This document shows, piece by piece, positions 8,835 to 17,758 of a stretch of DNA of 55,371 nt (its first letter is position 1; each line of letters starts with the position of its first letter). The stretch spans positions 1 through 55,371 of the forward strand of contig NZ_PSRT01000051.1 of assembly GCF_004212635.1 (NCBI RefSeq). The letters run 5' to 3'. The notes under the pieces were generated by a model that worked only from the letters and a program-made list of their open reading frames with translations, was not told the origin of the DNA and did no database searches. Position numbers and translations under genes: made by a program. Source of the DNA: Bradyrhizobium genosp. SA-3. GTDB lineage: Bacteria; Pseudomonadota; Alphaproteobacteria; Rhizobiales; Xanthobacteraceae.

Positions 8835-10306
8835 CACCACCTCGCGGGCGTGAAGCGGCCGGCCGCCTGCTCGATCACCTCGCCGAGCGAGAACAGCGTC
8901 TCCTCGTCGAAGGGACGACCGATCAACTGCAGTCCGAGCGGCAGCCCCTGCGCGTCCTTGCCGGCGGGCACGGCGATGCCGGGCAGGCCCGCCATGTTCA
9001 CGGTCACCGTGAAGATGTCGTTGAGATACATCTCGACCGGATCGGCGCCGCCCTTCTCGCCGATGCCGAAGGCCGCCGACGGCGTCGCGGGGGTGAGGAT
9101 CGCGTCGACGCCCTTGGCGAAGCAATCCTCAAAATCCTTCTTGATCAGCGTGCGCACCTTCTGGGCGCGCAAATAGTACGCATCGTAATAGCCGGCCGAA
9201 AGCACATAGGTGCCGATCATGACGCGGCGCTTCACCTCTGCGCCAAAACCTTCGGCGCGGGTGTTTTCGTAGAGTTCGATGATGTTCTTAGCCGACTCGC
9301 GCAGGCCGTAGCGGACACCATCATAGCGTGCGAGGTTGGAGGACGCCTCTGCCGGCGCCACGATGTAATAGGCCGGCAGAGCATATTTGGTGTGCGGCAG
9401 CGACACCTCGACGAGCTCGACGCCGGCGCTCCTGAGCCAGGCCGCGCCCGCTTCCCAAAGTTTTTCGATCTCCGCCGGCATGCCGTCGAGGCGATACTCC
9501 TTGGGGATGCCGATCTTCATGCCCTTCACGGACTTGCCGATCGCGGCCTCATAGTCCGGCACCGGGATGTCAACCGACGTCGTGTCCTTGGGATCGTGGC
9601 CCGCCATCGAGCGCAGCAGCATTGCGCTATCGCGCACGCTGCGCGCGATCGGACCGGCCTGGTCGAGCGAGGAGGCAAAGGCGACGATGCCCCAGCGCGA
9701 GCAGCGGCCATAGGTCGGCTTGATGCCGACGGTCGCGGTGAACGCCGCCGGCTGGCGGATCGAGCCGCCAGTGTCGGTCGCGGTCGCGCCCATGCAGAGC
9801 AGCGCCGCCACGGCCGAGGCCGAGCCACCGGACGAGCCGCCCGGCACCAGCGTCGTGTTCGAGCCGTCGCGTCGCCAGGGATTGCCGACCGGGCCGAAGC
9901 ACGAGGTCTCGTTCGACGAGCCCATCGCGAACTCGTCATTGTTGAGCTTGCCGAGCATCACCGCGCCGTCGCGCCAGAGCTGCGAGGTCACGGTGGACTC
10001 ATAAGTCGGCACGAAATTGCCGAGGATCTTCGAGCAGGCCGTGGTGCGCACGCCCCTGGTCGCGAACAGATCCTTGATGCCGAGCGGGATGCCGGCGAGC
10101 GGACCGGCGTCGCCCTTGGCGATCCTGGCGTCCGCCTCGCGCGCCATGCTGCGCGCCTGGTCCGGCGTCTCCATGACGAAGGCATTGAGCACGCGCGCGG
10201 CTTCGATCGCGGAAAGATGCGCGTCGGTCAGTTCGAGCGACGTGAAGGTCTTGGCCGCGAGGCCCTTGCGGGCCTCGGCGAGCGTCAGCGATGTCAAATC
10301 GGTCAT
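8831..10306 (-). CDS. gatA: GatA, Asp/Glu-tRNA amidotransferase subunit A
   Basis: Glutaminase subunit of GatCAB: it releases ammonia from glutamine for transfer to the misacylated tRNA bound by GatB. The 491-residue length is typical. The amidase-signature Ser-cisSer-Lys triad is visible as Lys78 (GIPLGIKDLF), Ser158 (VPGGSSGGS) and Ser182 (DTGGSIRQP). The ATG overlaps the stop of the upstream 70-residue gene by 4 bases (ATGA) and its TGA overlaps the next GTG, so expression is translationally coupled both ways. Confidence 0.97.
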   Translation of the reverse strand: MTDLTSLTLAEARKGLAAKTFTSLELTDAHLSAIEAARVLNAFVMETPDQARSMAREADARIAKGDAGPLAGIPLGIKDLFATRGVRTTACSKILGNFVPTYESTVTSQLWRDGAVMLGKLNNDEFAMGSSNETSCFGPVGNPWRRDGSNTTLVPGGSSGGSASAVAALLCMGATATDTGGSIRQPAAFTATVGIKPTYGRCSRWGIVAFASSLDQAGPIARSVRDSAMLLRSMAGHDPKDTTSVDIPVPDYEAAIGKSVKGMKIGIPKEYRLDGMPAEIEKLWEAGAAWLRSAGVELVEVSLPHTKYALPAYYIVAPAEASSNLARYDGVRYGLRESAKNIIELYENTRAEGFGAEVKRRVMIGTYVLSAGYYDAYYLRAQKVRTLIKKDFEDCFAKGVDAILTPATPSAAFGIGEKGGADPVEMYLNDIFTVTVNMAGLPGIAVPAGKDAQGLPLGLQLIGRPFDEETLFSLGEVIEQAAGRFTPARWW

Positions 10307-10515
10307 TTATTGATCGGGCTGCAGAAGAACGGAGACAGGGTCTTGTCGTTGGCCGGGTCGTCTTTTTTGGCGGCGGCTTTCGCGGCGGCCTCGATCTCGT
10401 CGAGCACGGCATTGACGGCGACGTTGGGGTCGGCAGCCTTGCCCTGCCGCTCCATCTTGTCGAGATAGTTCATATAGGCCTGATAGGCCTTCTCATCGTC
10501 GCATAACAGGCACAT
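10303..10515 (-). CDS. Conserved hypothetical protein, 70 aa, between gatC and gatA
   Basis: A 70-residue acidic/helical protein beginning MCLLCDDEKAYQAYMNYLDK, with a CxxC pair at residues 2-5, an Ala/Glu/Lys-rich helix in the middle and a third Cys near the end (FFCSPINK). The CxxC could bind metal or form a redox pair, but there are only three Cys. Its stop overlaps the gatA start (ATGA) and it lies 21 bases after gatC, so it belongs to the gat operon. Function unknown to me. Confidence 0.85.
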   Translation of the reverse strand: MCLLCDDEKAYQAYMNYLDKMERQGKAADPNVAVNAVLDEIEAAAKAAAKKDDPANDKTLSPFFCSPINK

Positions 10516-10536
10516 CGGACTACGTCCTGAATTAAA

Positions 10537-10824
10537 TTACTCAACGACCTTGGGCACCAGGAAGAAGTGTCCTTCGGTCGCGGGCGCGTTGGCAACGATA
10601 TCGTCGGCGATCTCGCCGTCATTGACCACGTCTTGCCGCTTCTTCATCTGCATCGGGGTGACCGAGGTCATCGGCTCCACGCCCTCGACATTGACCTCCG
10701 AGAGCTGCTCTACGAAGGCGAGCATGGCGTTGAGCTCGCCCTGCAGATGCGGAACCTCGCCCTCGGAAACCGCAATGCGCGCCAGATGCGCGATGCGGCG
10801 GACAGTAGCGGCGTCGACGGACAT
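10537..10824 (-). CDS. gatC: GatC, Asp/Glu-tRNA amidotransferase subunit C
   Basis: Small subunit that wraps around and stabilises the GatA-GatB interface. The 95-residue length is normal. Family features: TVRRIAHLARIAVSEGE near the start, LSEVNVEGVEPMTS in the middle and a C-terminal FFLVPKVVE. The start is the ATG at 10824 (MSVDAATV) with GAGAGG upstream; the frame extends further upstream but without matching sequence. First gene of the operon gatC-orf70-gatA-orf98-gatB. Confidence 0.96.
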   Translation of the reverse strand: MSVDAATVRRIAHLARIAVSEGEVPHLQGELNAMLAFVEQLSEVNVEGVEPMTSVTPMQMKKRQDVVNDGEIADDIVANAPATEGHFFLVPKVVE

Positions 10825-10905
10825 TATATAAGGCCTCTCACGGCAAAACCTAACCGCCGTATAGCAGAGGCCGCTTTTGCGCCGCAACCGGCGTGGCGGG
10901 CTGGG

Positions 10906-11982
10906 CTAGCCTGCCATCTGGCGCAAGCGCGCAAGGGCCGATTTTGCCAGATCCCGGGTCAATTCGGCCGCCGGCACGTCGCGGCCGAGGGCTACGGCCT
11001 GGCCGGCCCAGAGATTGGTGAAATCCACCCTGCCCTGCTTTTCGGCAGCCGCCTTCAGCGGCCCGAGCGCGGTCGCGGCATGGGGAAAGGAAGGCGCGTC
11101 CGGCGAGACCGGGCCCGCCTCGCGCATCAGGCGGTTCTGGATACCGCGCGCCGGACGGCCGGTCATGACATTGGTGATGACGGTGGACTCGTCGCCCGCC
11201 TCGGCGAGCGCCTTGCGGCCTCCGGCCGTGACCTTGGATTCCGGACAGCGCAGATAGGCGCTGCCGATCTGCACACCTGATGCACCGAGCGCAAAGGCCG
11301 CGGCGATGCCGCGCCCGTCCGCAATGCCGCCACATGCGATCACCGGCACCTTCACGGCATCGACGACCTGCGGCACCAGCGCAAACGTGCCGGGCTGCTC
11401 GGCGATCTTGTCGGTCAGGAACATGCCGCGATGACCGCCCGCCTCCGCGCCTTGCGCGATGATGGCATCAACACCGCGCTGCTCGAGCCAGACCGCTTCC
11501 TTCACCGTAGTGGCGGACGAGATCACGAGGCAGCCGGCTGCCTTGACGCGTTTGAGCAGAGTTTGCTCCGGCAGGCCGAAGTGAAAGCTGACGACTTTCG
11601 GCTTCAGCTCCTCGACGACCTCGCAGAAGGCCGCATCGAACGGCGCACGGTTCGCCGCAGCGATCGGCGCGGCGGGATCGAGGCCGTGCTCGGTGTAATA
11701 GCCCGCCAGCCGCTGCTTCCAGCGCGCCTCCGCCTCGGCCGTGAGCTCGACAGGCCTGTGGCAGAAGAAGTTCATGTTGACCGGCGCCTTCACGCGCTGG
11801 CGGATGAGGCCAACCTGCTCGCGCGCCTTCTCCGCCGAGATCATCGCGCAGGGCAGCGACCCCAGCGCCCCGCCCTGCGCGGCCGCAATCACCAGCTCCG
11901 CATCCATCACCCCCGCCATCGGCGCCAGCACGATCGGGAATTCGGTCTTGAAGAGATCGATCAGTCGACGGTCAGGCCACAT
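10906..11982 (-). CDS. Nitronate monooxygenase family protein (2-nitropropane dioxygenase-like)
   Basis: FMN-dependent TIM-barrel enzyme of the NMO/2-nitropropane dioxygenase family, which oxidises alkyl nitronates such as propionate 3-nitronate. Visible motifs: PIVLAPMAGV near the N-terminus, GALGSLP, VNMNFFCH, the IIAQGAEAGGHRG FMN-phosphate loop with the conserved His, VIACGGIADGRGIAAAFALGA and QIGSAYL. The 358-residue length is typical. The ATG at 11982 (MWPDRRLIDLF) is chosen because family similarity begins there. It is followed upstream by a second, shorter paralogue on the same strand. Confidence 0.9.
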   Translation of the reverse strand: MWPDRRLIDLFKTEFPIVLAPMAGVMDAELVIAAAQGGALGSLPCAMISAEKAREQVGLIRQRVKAPVNMNFFCHRPVELTAEAEARWKQRLAGYYTEHGLDPAAPIAAANRAPFDAAFCEVVEELKPKVVSFHFGLPEQTLLKRVKAAGCLVISSATTVKEAVWLEQRGVDAIIAQGAEAGGHRGMFLTDKIAEQPGTFALVPQVVDAVKVPVIACGGIADGRGIAAAFALGASGVQIGSAYLRCPESKVTAGGRKALAEAGDESTVITNVMTGRPARGIQNRLMREAGPVSPDAPSFPHAATALGPLKAAAEKQGRVDFTNLWAGQAVALGRDVPAAELTRDLAKSALARLRQMAG

Positions 11983-11992
11983 GGTTCTCTCA

Positions 11993-13007
11993 CTACTTGG
12001 CTCGCTGCGAACCCTCTTCCCTTGGGGAAGAAGGGAAAGAAGCACTGGAGTTGCGCCGTCCGGCAAGAAGCTGCTCGGCTTCAGCCGCAATGCGTTCGAC
12101 GATTTCCGCGGCAGACGGAATGTCATGGATCAGGCCGACCGCCTCGCCGGCAAAAACCGCAGCAATCTCGAAATTGCCCGCGGCCTTCGCCGCAGCATAC
12201 TCCACGGCGACCTCGCTTGCGCGCTGCATCAGCTCGATCTCGCAGCCGGCCCAGCGTTTGATGTGGTCATTGACCAGCGAGCGCGCGGTGAACGGCGCCG
12301 GCCAGAACAGATTTCGCGACCAGTCGAAGACGACGCCGCGCACGGTGTCATTGCCGTTAGCCGCGCGAATGCGCTGCTTCGCCTCCTCCGCACCATTGGC
12401 CTCCACGCTCGCATAGAACCGCGTGCCGATCAGCACGCCGGATGCGCCCAGCATCATCATTGCGGCAAGGCCCCGGCCATCGGCGATCCCGCCGGCCGCG
12501 ACGACCGGCACGCGCCCTGCCGCGAGATCGACGATCGCAGGCACGATGTCGATCGTGGTGCGACGATGCGCCATGGCCGCCGGCTTCGGTGCCCTGTGCG
12601 ACCAGGATCTCCGCGCCGGCATCGAGCGCCTGCTTCGCCATGTCCTCGCTCTGCACCTGGCAGATCAATCGCGCGCCGCCTGCCTTGATGCGCGGCGCGA
12701 ACGGCGCGGGATCGCCGAATGACAGCATGATGGCCTGCGGGCGAGCGTCGAGTGCGATGTCGAGCAGTTCGGGCTGTTTTGCCAGGCTCCAGGTGATGAA
12801 GCCGATACCGAACGGCGCAAAGCCCTTCAGCTCCTTGATCTCGGCCTCCAGCCGGGCCCGCTCGCCGTAGCCACCACCCAGGATTCCGAATCCGCCGGCA
12901 CCGCTGACGGCACGGGTCAGCCGGCTGCCGGCGATGGTGTCCATCGGCGCCAACAGGATGGGATGCTTGATCCCAAGAAGCTCCGTCAGCGGTGTCGCGA
13001 TCGGCAT
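11993..13007 (-). pseudogene. Second nitronate monooxygenase-like gene, apparent frameshift
   Basis: Paralogue of the next gene. The N-terminal part from the ATG at 13007 (preceded by GGGAGGA) reads HPILLAPMDTIAGSRL, GFGILGGGYGE and ILVAQGTEAGGHGAS; the C-terminal part (TTIDIVPAIVDLAAG, VAAGGIADGRGLAAMMMLGA, LIGTRF) is in another frame. The switch lies at about 12560-12570, just after the AGGH loop, and removing one base gives a 337-residue protein of normal family length. Either a recent inactivation or a sequence error. The start faces the LysR gene across a 96-base divergent gap. Confidence 0.87.
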
Positions 13008-13103
13008 CCGTCCTCCCACTCTGGACAAGAACACTATGCGCGAATAACATTCTCTAAAATTGAATTCTAGAGAACGCTGCCATCTCAAAAGCGGAACGAC
13101 GCC

Positions 13104-13991
13104 ATGGAACTCAGCGATCTCCAGACCTTTGCCGCCGTCGCCCGCTCCGGCGGCATCACCCGCGCCGCCGAAGAGCTCAATACCGTGCAGTCCAACGTCA
13201 CTCAGCGCGTGAAGGCGCTGGAAGCGGAGATCGGCACGGCGCTGTTCGAACGTCACAGCCGCGGCATGACGCTGACCGGCGCCGGCAAGCGCCTCCTGCC
13301 CTACGCGCAAAAAATGGCGGCGCTGTCGCGCGAAGCCTTGCTCGCCGCACGTGACGACGGCGAGCCGAAAGGACCCCTCGCGATCGGATCGATGGAGACC
13401 ACCGCAGCCGTGCGGCTGCCACCGCTGCTGGCGGACTTCCATCGCCGTTTCCCCGCCGTGCGACTTTCCTTGCGCACCGCGCCGACCGCCGACCTCGTCG
13501 CCGCCGTGCTTGACGGCACGCTGGACGGCGCCTTCGTCGCGGGCCCCATCGCGCATGCCGACCTCATCGCGACGAGCGCCTTCCGCGAAGAGCTGGTGCT
13601 GGTCAGCGCGCGGCGCTGGGCTTCGCTGGCCGAGCTGCGCGCCGGCACGCCGGAATCCAGCCCGACCGCGCTGGTGTTCCGCACCGGCTGCACCTATCGT
13701 CAGCGGCTCGAACAGGTGTTCGTCGAATTCGGCTGGCCGTCGGCAGCGCGCTTCGAACTCGGCACGCTCGACGGCATGATCGGCTGCGTCGCCGCCGACA
13801 TGGGCGTGACGCTGCTGCCGCGCGCAGTGGTCGAATGCAGCGCGATGAACGGCAACGTATCGATCCATACGTTGAGTGCCGCGTACGCGCGCGTCGAGAC
13901 GCTCTTCATCCAACGCTGCGCCGGACATCAAACCGGCGCGCTCAGTAGCTTTGCCGCGTGCCTGAAGGATGACGACGTCATCGCGGCCTGA
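13104..13991 (+). CDS. LysR-family transcriptional regulator
   Basis: A 295-residue LTTR. The N-terminal winged HTH is clear (MELSDLQTFAAVARSGGITRAAEEL, shown here in part, then VTQRVKALEAEIGTALFERHSR), followed by a linker helix and a periplasmic-binding-protein-like effector domain (GPLAIGSMETTAAVRLPPLL). It is transcribed divergently from the nitronate-monooxygenase-like genes, and LTTRs usually regulate the adjacent divergent gene, so it probably controls that pair. Its effector is unknown. Confidence 0.93.
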   Translation: MELSDLQTFAAVARSGGITRAAEELNTVQSNVTQRVKALEAEIGTALFERHSRGMTLTGAGKRLLPYAQKMAALSREALLAARDDGEPKGPLAIGSMETTAAVRLPPLLADFHRRFPAVRLSLRTAPTADLVAAVLDGTLDGAFVAGPIAHADLIATSAFREELVLVSARRWASLAELRAGTPESSPTALVFRTGCTYRQRLEQVFVEFGWPSAARFELGTLDGMIGCVAADMGVTLLPRAVVECSAMNGNVSIHTLSAAYARVETLFIQRCAGHQTGALSSFAACLKDDDVIAA

Positions 13992-14186
13992 CGTGATGCT
14001 TCGTTCCATCGCGCGAAATTCATCGTCACAAATCTGTCGTAATTGAATCAATCGACGCTGCGTTGCGTTCAGCCGTCGCAGCGCTGCGCTTGGAAAAAAC
14101 TTTGAAGGCCGCTCTCCTTCTACGTTAGGATGAATGACTGGCCGGCGCGAAACCATAACGAAGCCAAAACATCGGGAGGACTATCG

Positions 14187-15122
14187 ATGCGCAATACGCT
14201 CGTGTTGTGCTGTGTCGCTGCGTTGTCGGCGATATCAGGAACTGCAAGCGCACAGGACTGGACCAAATCGAAATGGGGACCGAACGACGAGATCGGCGCC
14301 GCCAACTACATGACACCCGAGCTCGTGCTGAAAGCGGCGTCGCTGGTGAAGACCGGCAAGACCTATGCCCTCGGCATTCCCGTCACGCCGCAGACACCAG
14401 CCTATCCGCCGCGCGCGTTCAAGCTGACCATCGTGCAGCCCGGACAGGCCGGCAGCCCGGGTCTCGGTCCCAACAAGGCGACCTATAACGACGATATCCT
14501 CGACACCTGGGTCGGCATCGGCAGCCAGCTCGATGGGCTCGGCCATCTCGGCGTCGAGCACGTCTATTACAACGGCAACAAGCTCGCCGATTTCGCCGAT
14601 CCCAACGGGCTGAAGAAGCTCGGCATCGAGAAGGTGCCGCCAATGGTCACGCGCGGCGTGCTGCTCGACATGGCCGCCTATTTCAAGACCGACGTGGTGA
14701 AGGAAGGCACCGCCTTCAACGTCAAGGAGATCGAGGAAGCCGCCAAGCAGCAGAACGTCGAGATCCGCCAGGGCGACGTCGTCATCTTCCACACCGGTTG
14801 GCTCAGCCTGATCGGCAAGGATGACAAGCGCTATTCGGCGGGCGAGCCCGGCCTCGGCGTCGAGGGTGCGAAGTACCTGACCGGCAAGGGCGTCGTCGCG
14901 ATCGGCGCCGATACCTGGGCGCTCGAGGTGCTGCCGTTCGAGTCCAAGAACGTGTTCGAGGTGCACCAGATCCTGCTCGCGATGAACGGGACCTACATCC
15001 TCGAGAACATGGACACCGCCGCGCTCGCCCGGGACAAGGGCTATGAATTCCTGTTCGTGCTCGGCCAGCCGCGCTGGACCGGCGGCGTGCAGGCGATGAT
15101 CAACCCGATCGCGATCCGCTGA
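14187..15122 (+). CDS. Secreted cyclase-family protein (kynurenine-formamidase-like fold)
   Basis: A 311-residue protein with a Sec signal peptide (MRNTLVLCCVAALSA ... TASAQDW). The mature part matches the metal-dependent cyclase/kynurenine formamidase superfamily: PNDEIGAANYMTPE, GLGHLGVEHVYYNG in place of the canonical HxGTHxDxP, QGDVVIFHTGW and GADTWALEVLP. The start at 14187 is decided by GGGAGGA seven bases upstream and by the signal peptide. Substrate unknown. The first-His position of the metal motif is not conserved as in formamidases, so activity is uncertain. It stands alone. Confidence 0.85.
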   Translation: MRNTLVLCCVAALSAISGTASAQDWTKSKWGPNDEIGAANYMTPELVLKAASLVKTGKTYALGIPVTPQTPAYPPRAFKLTIVQPGQAGSPGLGPNKATYNDDILDTWVGIGSQLDGLGHLGVEHVYYNGNKLADFADPNGLKKLGIEKVPPMVTRGVLLDMAAYFKTDVVKEGTAFNVKEIEEAAKQQNVEIRQGDVVIFHTGWLSLIGKDDKRYSAGEPGLGVEGAKYLTGKGVVAIGADTWALEVLPFESKNVFEVHQILLAMNGTYILENMDTAALARDKGYEFLFVLGQPRWTGGVQAMINPIAIR

Positions 15123-15236
15123 CGCCCGCACGGGCCCGAAGGAAAGTCGGGTGAGGGTCATGCAGTGTCTCTGCGGAGCGCACCGCCACCCTCACCCGAA
15201 CGGCGCGTCGGTTTCGCGGCTCGGCGAACCGAAGCA

Positions 15237-17447
15237 CTATTTGAGTCGAATGTCCTCGTAAGACTCGATCCGGCGCGGGCCGATCGAAGTCGCCTCGTGC
15301 GAATCCGCGTCGACGAGATTGCCGAAGTCGAGCTTGGTCAATTTCGTCAGGTCTGCGATCGAGACCTGGAAGACGCTGACGTCCTCTTCGGACAACCGCT
15401 CGAGCATATCCGCCTCCTGGATTCGGTCGATCTCCATGACCTGCTTTCGCTGGCTCATCAGGAATGCCACCGCCTTGAGACCGTCGTCGTCGCGTCGGAT
15501 CAGGATTTTCCAGAAGTATTTCGGAATTTGAACGCCGCCGAAGCTCGGATCCTTGTGCGACTTGCCGGCCGGATTGGGCAAATCCGATCCGTCGGCATCC
15601 GGTCCGTCGAAGACCGGACCGTTCATCACGATGCCCTTCTCCTCGCCTTCGAGCAGGACATCGCGCGTATAATCCTCCAGTCCGGCCCAGAGCTGCTTGC
15701 CCTGGTTGAACGAGAAGAATTGCGGCGAGCAATTGGTGAAATGGAAGGAATCGTCGCCATGCTGCTTGGCCGCGGCGACGGTGTCGCCCCAGGTCGCATC
15801 CAGCCGGCGCACGAGATGACCGCGATCAAACGGATTCTTGCTGCGGTCGGCCTCGAACGTGGCCTGCTTGCGGTAGAATTCGTCGCCGATCTGGGCCTCG
15901 TCGTCGATGCGTGGATCGCGCAGCCAGGAATCGCCTTCGCGCTTGCCGACGTCCTGCTGCTCGCCGCCGTCGATATTGACGCAGCTGAAGAAGGCGAGCC
16001 TGCGCGCCTTGTTCATGACGACGCTATAGTTGAAATATTTCAACTCGGACTGCTTGGAGCTGCCCTTCAACATCGCAACCCGGGATTTGAGGGCGGCGGG
16101 AATCTTCGGCAAGGGAACGGAAAATTTGCCGCTGCCGAGAAAATTCGCCTTGTATCCGGGCCGCGATTTCAGCGTGCTCTGATCGATATGCACCGCCTCC
16201 ATGGGCAGGCCGTTCTTCGCGCTGATGTGAGGCAACAGGCCGACCGGCGGGACGATCAAGGGCTTGCCGCCGTTCTGCATGCCGCCGTTCGGCGCGCCGC
16301 CATTGCCCCCAAGGTTGGGAACCGGCGCCGGCGGGGCAATGTCCTTCCTGAACATTGGCAATGGCACGCGGATCGGGACCACCAGCGAGCTTCCATCGAC
16401 AGACTGCTCGACCCAGACACTCGCTCCGAAGGGAGCTGCGGCGGCCGGACGCGGGACTTTCGCGACCTCCTGCCGGGTCGGCGGCTCCTCCTCGTCGAGC
16501 ACCGGCTTGATCAGAGGATGTGAGCCCACGGAAACCTTGAGATCGGCGACGATCGCGCTGATCCGGATGCCCTCGTTGGCGATCCAGTCGATCGAGGTTT
16601 CGTCCATCGAGGCATCCCACACTCTGCCATCCTTGGTCAGCGTGCGGCCCCGCGCGTCCTTCCTCGGGACGCCGCTGTGGTGCAGCGCGACCACCTGCCA
16701 GAAGCGGTTGAACGCTGGCGAGCCTGACGAGCCGGCCGTGGTATCGGTGTTGTACCAGAGGAAGTCACCGACATATTTGAGCAGCTTGTTCTCGCGGACG
16801 CAGACCTGCTTCATCTGCCCGCTGGGATGCTGGACGATGGTGAGGTACTCGCCAGGGTCCGCCTTGCCGGGCGCGCCACTGAGCGGCAACCATCCCCAAT
16901 CCTCGATGTGTTCGTCGCCTGACAGCGAGGTCGGCGCCACCGCGACGATCGAGAAATCAAGCCTGTCGTTGGTGTAGAAGAATTTGCCCGGCTCGAATCC
17001 GAATCTGACCGGCACGCGCTCTTGTCCCGAAATGTCCAGTTCGTAGTTGAAATCGGCGATCGAATTGGCTGCATCGGACGGCCTGCCGAAGACATGATGG
17101 TTCGTGAGCAGCAGGCCCGGCCCGATCAGAAAGCCCGAGCCATAGCCGAGCAGATTTGACCTCATATCCCTGAGCTGGATGCGACAGACCGGGCGCGAGG
17201 CCGCCGTACCCTTGGCGAGGTAGTTGATGCTGTCGAGATCGTTGCCCTGGATGATCCGCTCGAGGCCGATCTCGGCCGCCTGCACGTCCCGTGTCTCGGC
17301 GAAGAGCTGGCGCTGGCGCAGTCGTTTCTTCTCGACCGTCATCTCGATCGGGCCGTCGCCCAGTTTCCGGTTCAAGGCTTCTGGTGAAAACTCGGCTTGC
17401 TTGAATCGCCTTTCTGAGCCCGCGATCAGGCTTGGCTTGATGAACAT
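15237..17447 (-). CDS. Trypsin-like serine protease fused to DNA/RNA non-specific endonuclease (NUC)
   Basis: A 736-residue two-enzyme fusion. Residues 1-85 are a helical N-terminal region (GLERIIQGNDLDSINYLAKG). Residues ~86-300 are a trypsin/V8-like protease with GSGFLIGPGLLLTNHHV (His117), DRLDFSIV (Asp164) and AGSSGSPAF (Ser241). Residues ~320-465 are a Pro/Gly/Asn-rich linker. Residues ~470-725 are a NUC (NucA/EndoG) nuclease with the catalytic DRGH at 541-544 and metal-site Asn motifs TNCSPQ and FSFNQG. There is no signal peptide or membrane segment, so it acts in the cytosol. The ATG follows GAGAGG. Protease-nuclease fusions of this type are suspected stress or phage-defence effectors; that role here is inference. 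Confidence 0.88.
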   Translation of the reverse strand: MFIKPSLIAGSERRFKQAEFSPEALNRKLGDGPIEMTVEKKRLRQRQLFAETRDVQAAEIGLERIIQGNDLDSINYLAKGTAASRPVCRIQLRDMRSNLLGYGSGFLIGPGLLLTNHHVFGRPSDAANSIADFNYELDISGQERVPVRFGFEPGKFFYTNDRLDFSIVAVAPTSLSGDEHIEDWGWLPLSGAPGKADPGEYLTIVQHPSGQMKQVCVRENKLLKYVGDFLWYNTDTTAGSSGSPAFNRFWQVVALHHSGVPRKDARGRTLTKDGRVWDASMDETSIDWIANEGIRISAIVADLKVSVGSHPLIKPVLDEEEPPTRQEVAKVPRPAAAAPFGASVWVEQSVDGSSLVVPIRVPLPMFRKDIAPPAPVPNLGGNGGAPNGGMQNGGKPLIVPPVGLLPHISAKNGLPMEAVHIDQSTLKSRPGYKANFLGSGKFSVPLPKIPAALKSRVAMLKGSSKQSELKYFNYSVVMNKARRLAFFSCVNIDGGEQQDVGKREGDSWLRDPRIDDEAQIGDEFYRKQATFEADRSKNPFDRGHLVRRLDATWGDTVAAAKQHGDDSFHFTNCSPQFFSFNQGKQLWAGLEDYTRDVLLEGEEKGIVMNGPVFDGPDADGSDLPNPAGKSHKDPSFGGVQIPKYFWKILIRRDDDGLKAVAFLMSQRKQVMEIDRIQEADMLERLSEEDVSVFQVSIADLTKLTKLDFGNLVDADSHEATSIGPRRIESYEDIRLK

Positions 17448-17758
17448 GATGACCTCTCGAAAATTCGGATGAATATCGACGTGCGGACGCTGAAAATTGC
17501 GCCAAGGCTGCAGTGCGGCCTGATCTGCCGTTCACTGCCAATGATTGTTCAAATCGGGGTTGGGCACCACTACTTTAGCCTCATAATCCTATCGCGCCAC
17601 AACCAATGCGTCAATTGATGCCGGCCGCCGTGCGCGCGGCATCATGTCATGGGAAGCGGCTTTGCTTGTGTGAACTACGCAACAAATGATCGATGTTCGC
17701 GCATGTGTGCATCACGGTTTCGAAAGGCTCAGACGGGTCCAAAGACGAGCTTCCGTCG
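17448..17758. other. Intergenic region upstream of the protease-nuclease gene
   Basis: About 310 bases holding the promoter of the protease-nuclease fusion (minus strand). Relatively AT-rich in places (TTGTTCAAATCGG, GCCTCATAATCC). No supported gene or strong inverted repeat seen. Confidence 0.4.

Noticed and set aside
12357..14156. 599-residue open frame on the minus strand covering the LysR gene
   Set aside because: Only its last part, from the ATG at 13007, is real (the nitronate-monooxygenase-like N-terminus). The rest is the shadow of the LysR gene on the other strand, Arg/Ala/Gly-rich with no domain.
15165..16523. 452-residue open frame antisense to the protease-nuclease gene
   Set aside because: Shadow frame: the minus-strand product carries two intact catalytic sites and the plus-strand frame has no recognisable motif or ribosome binding site.
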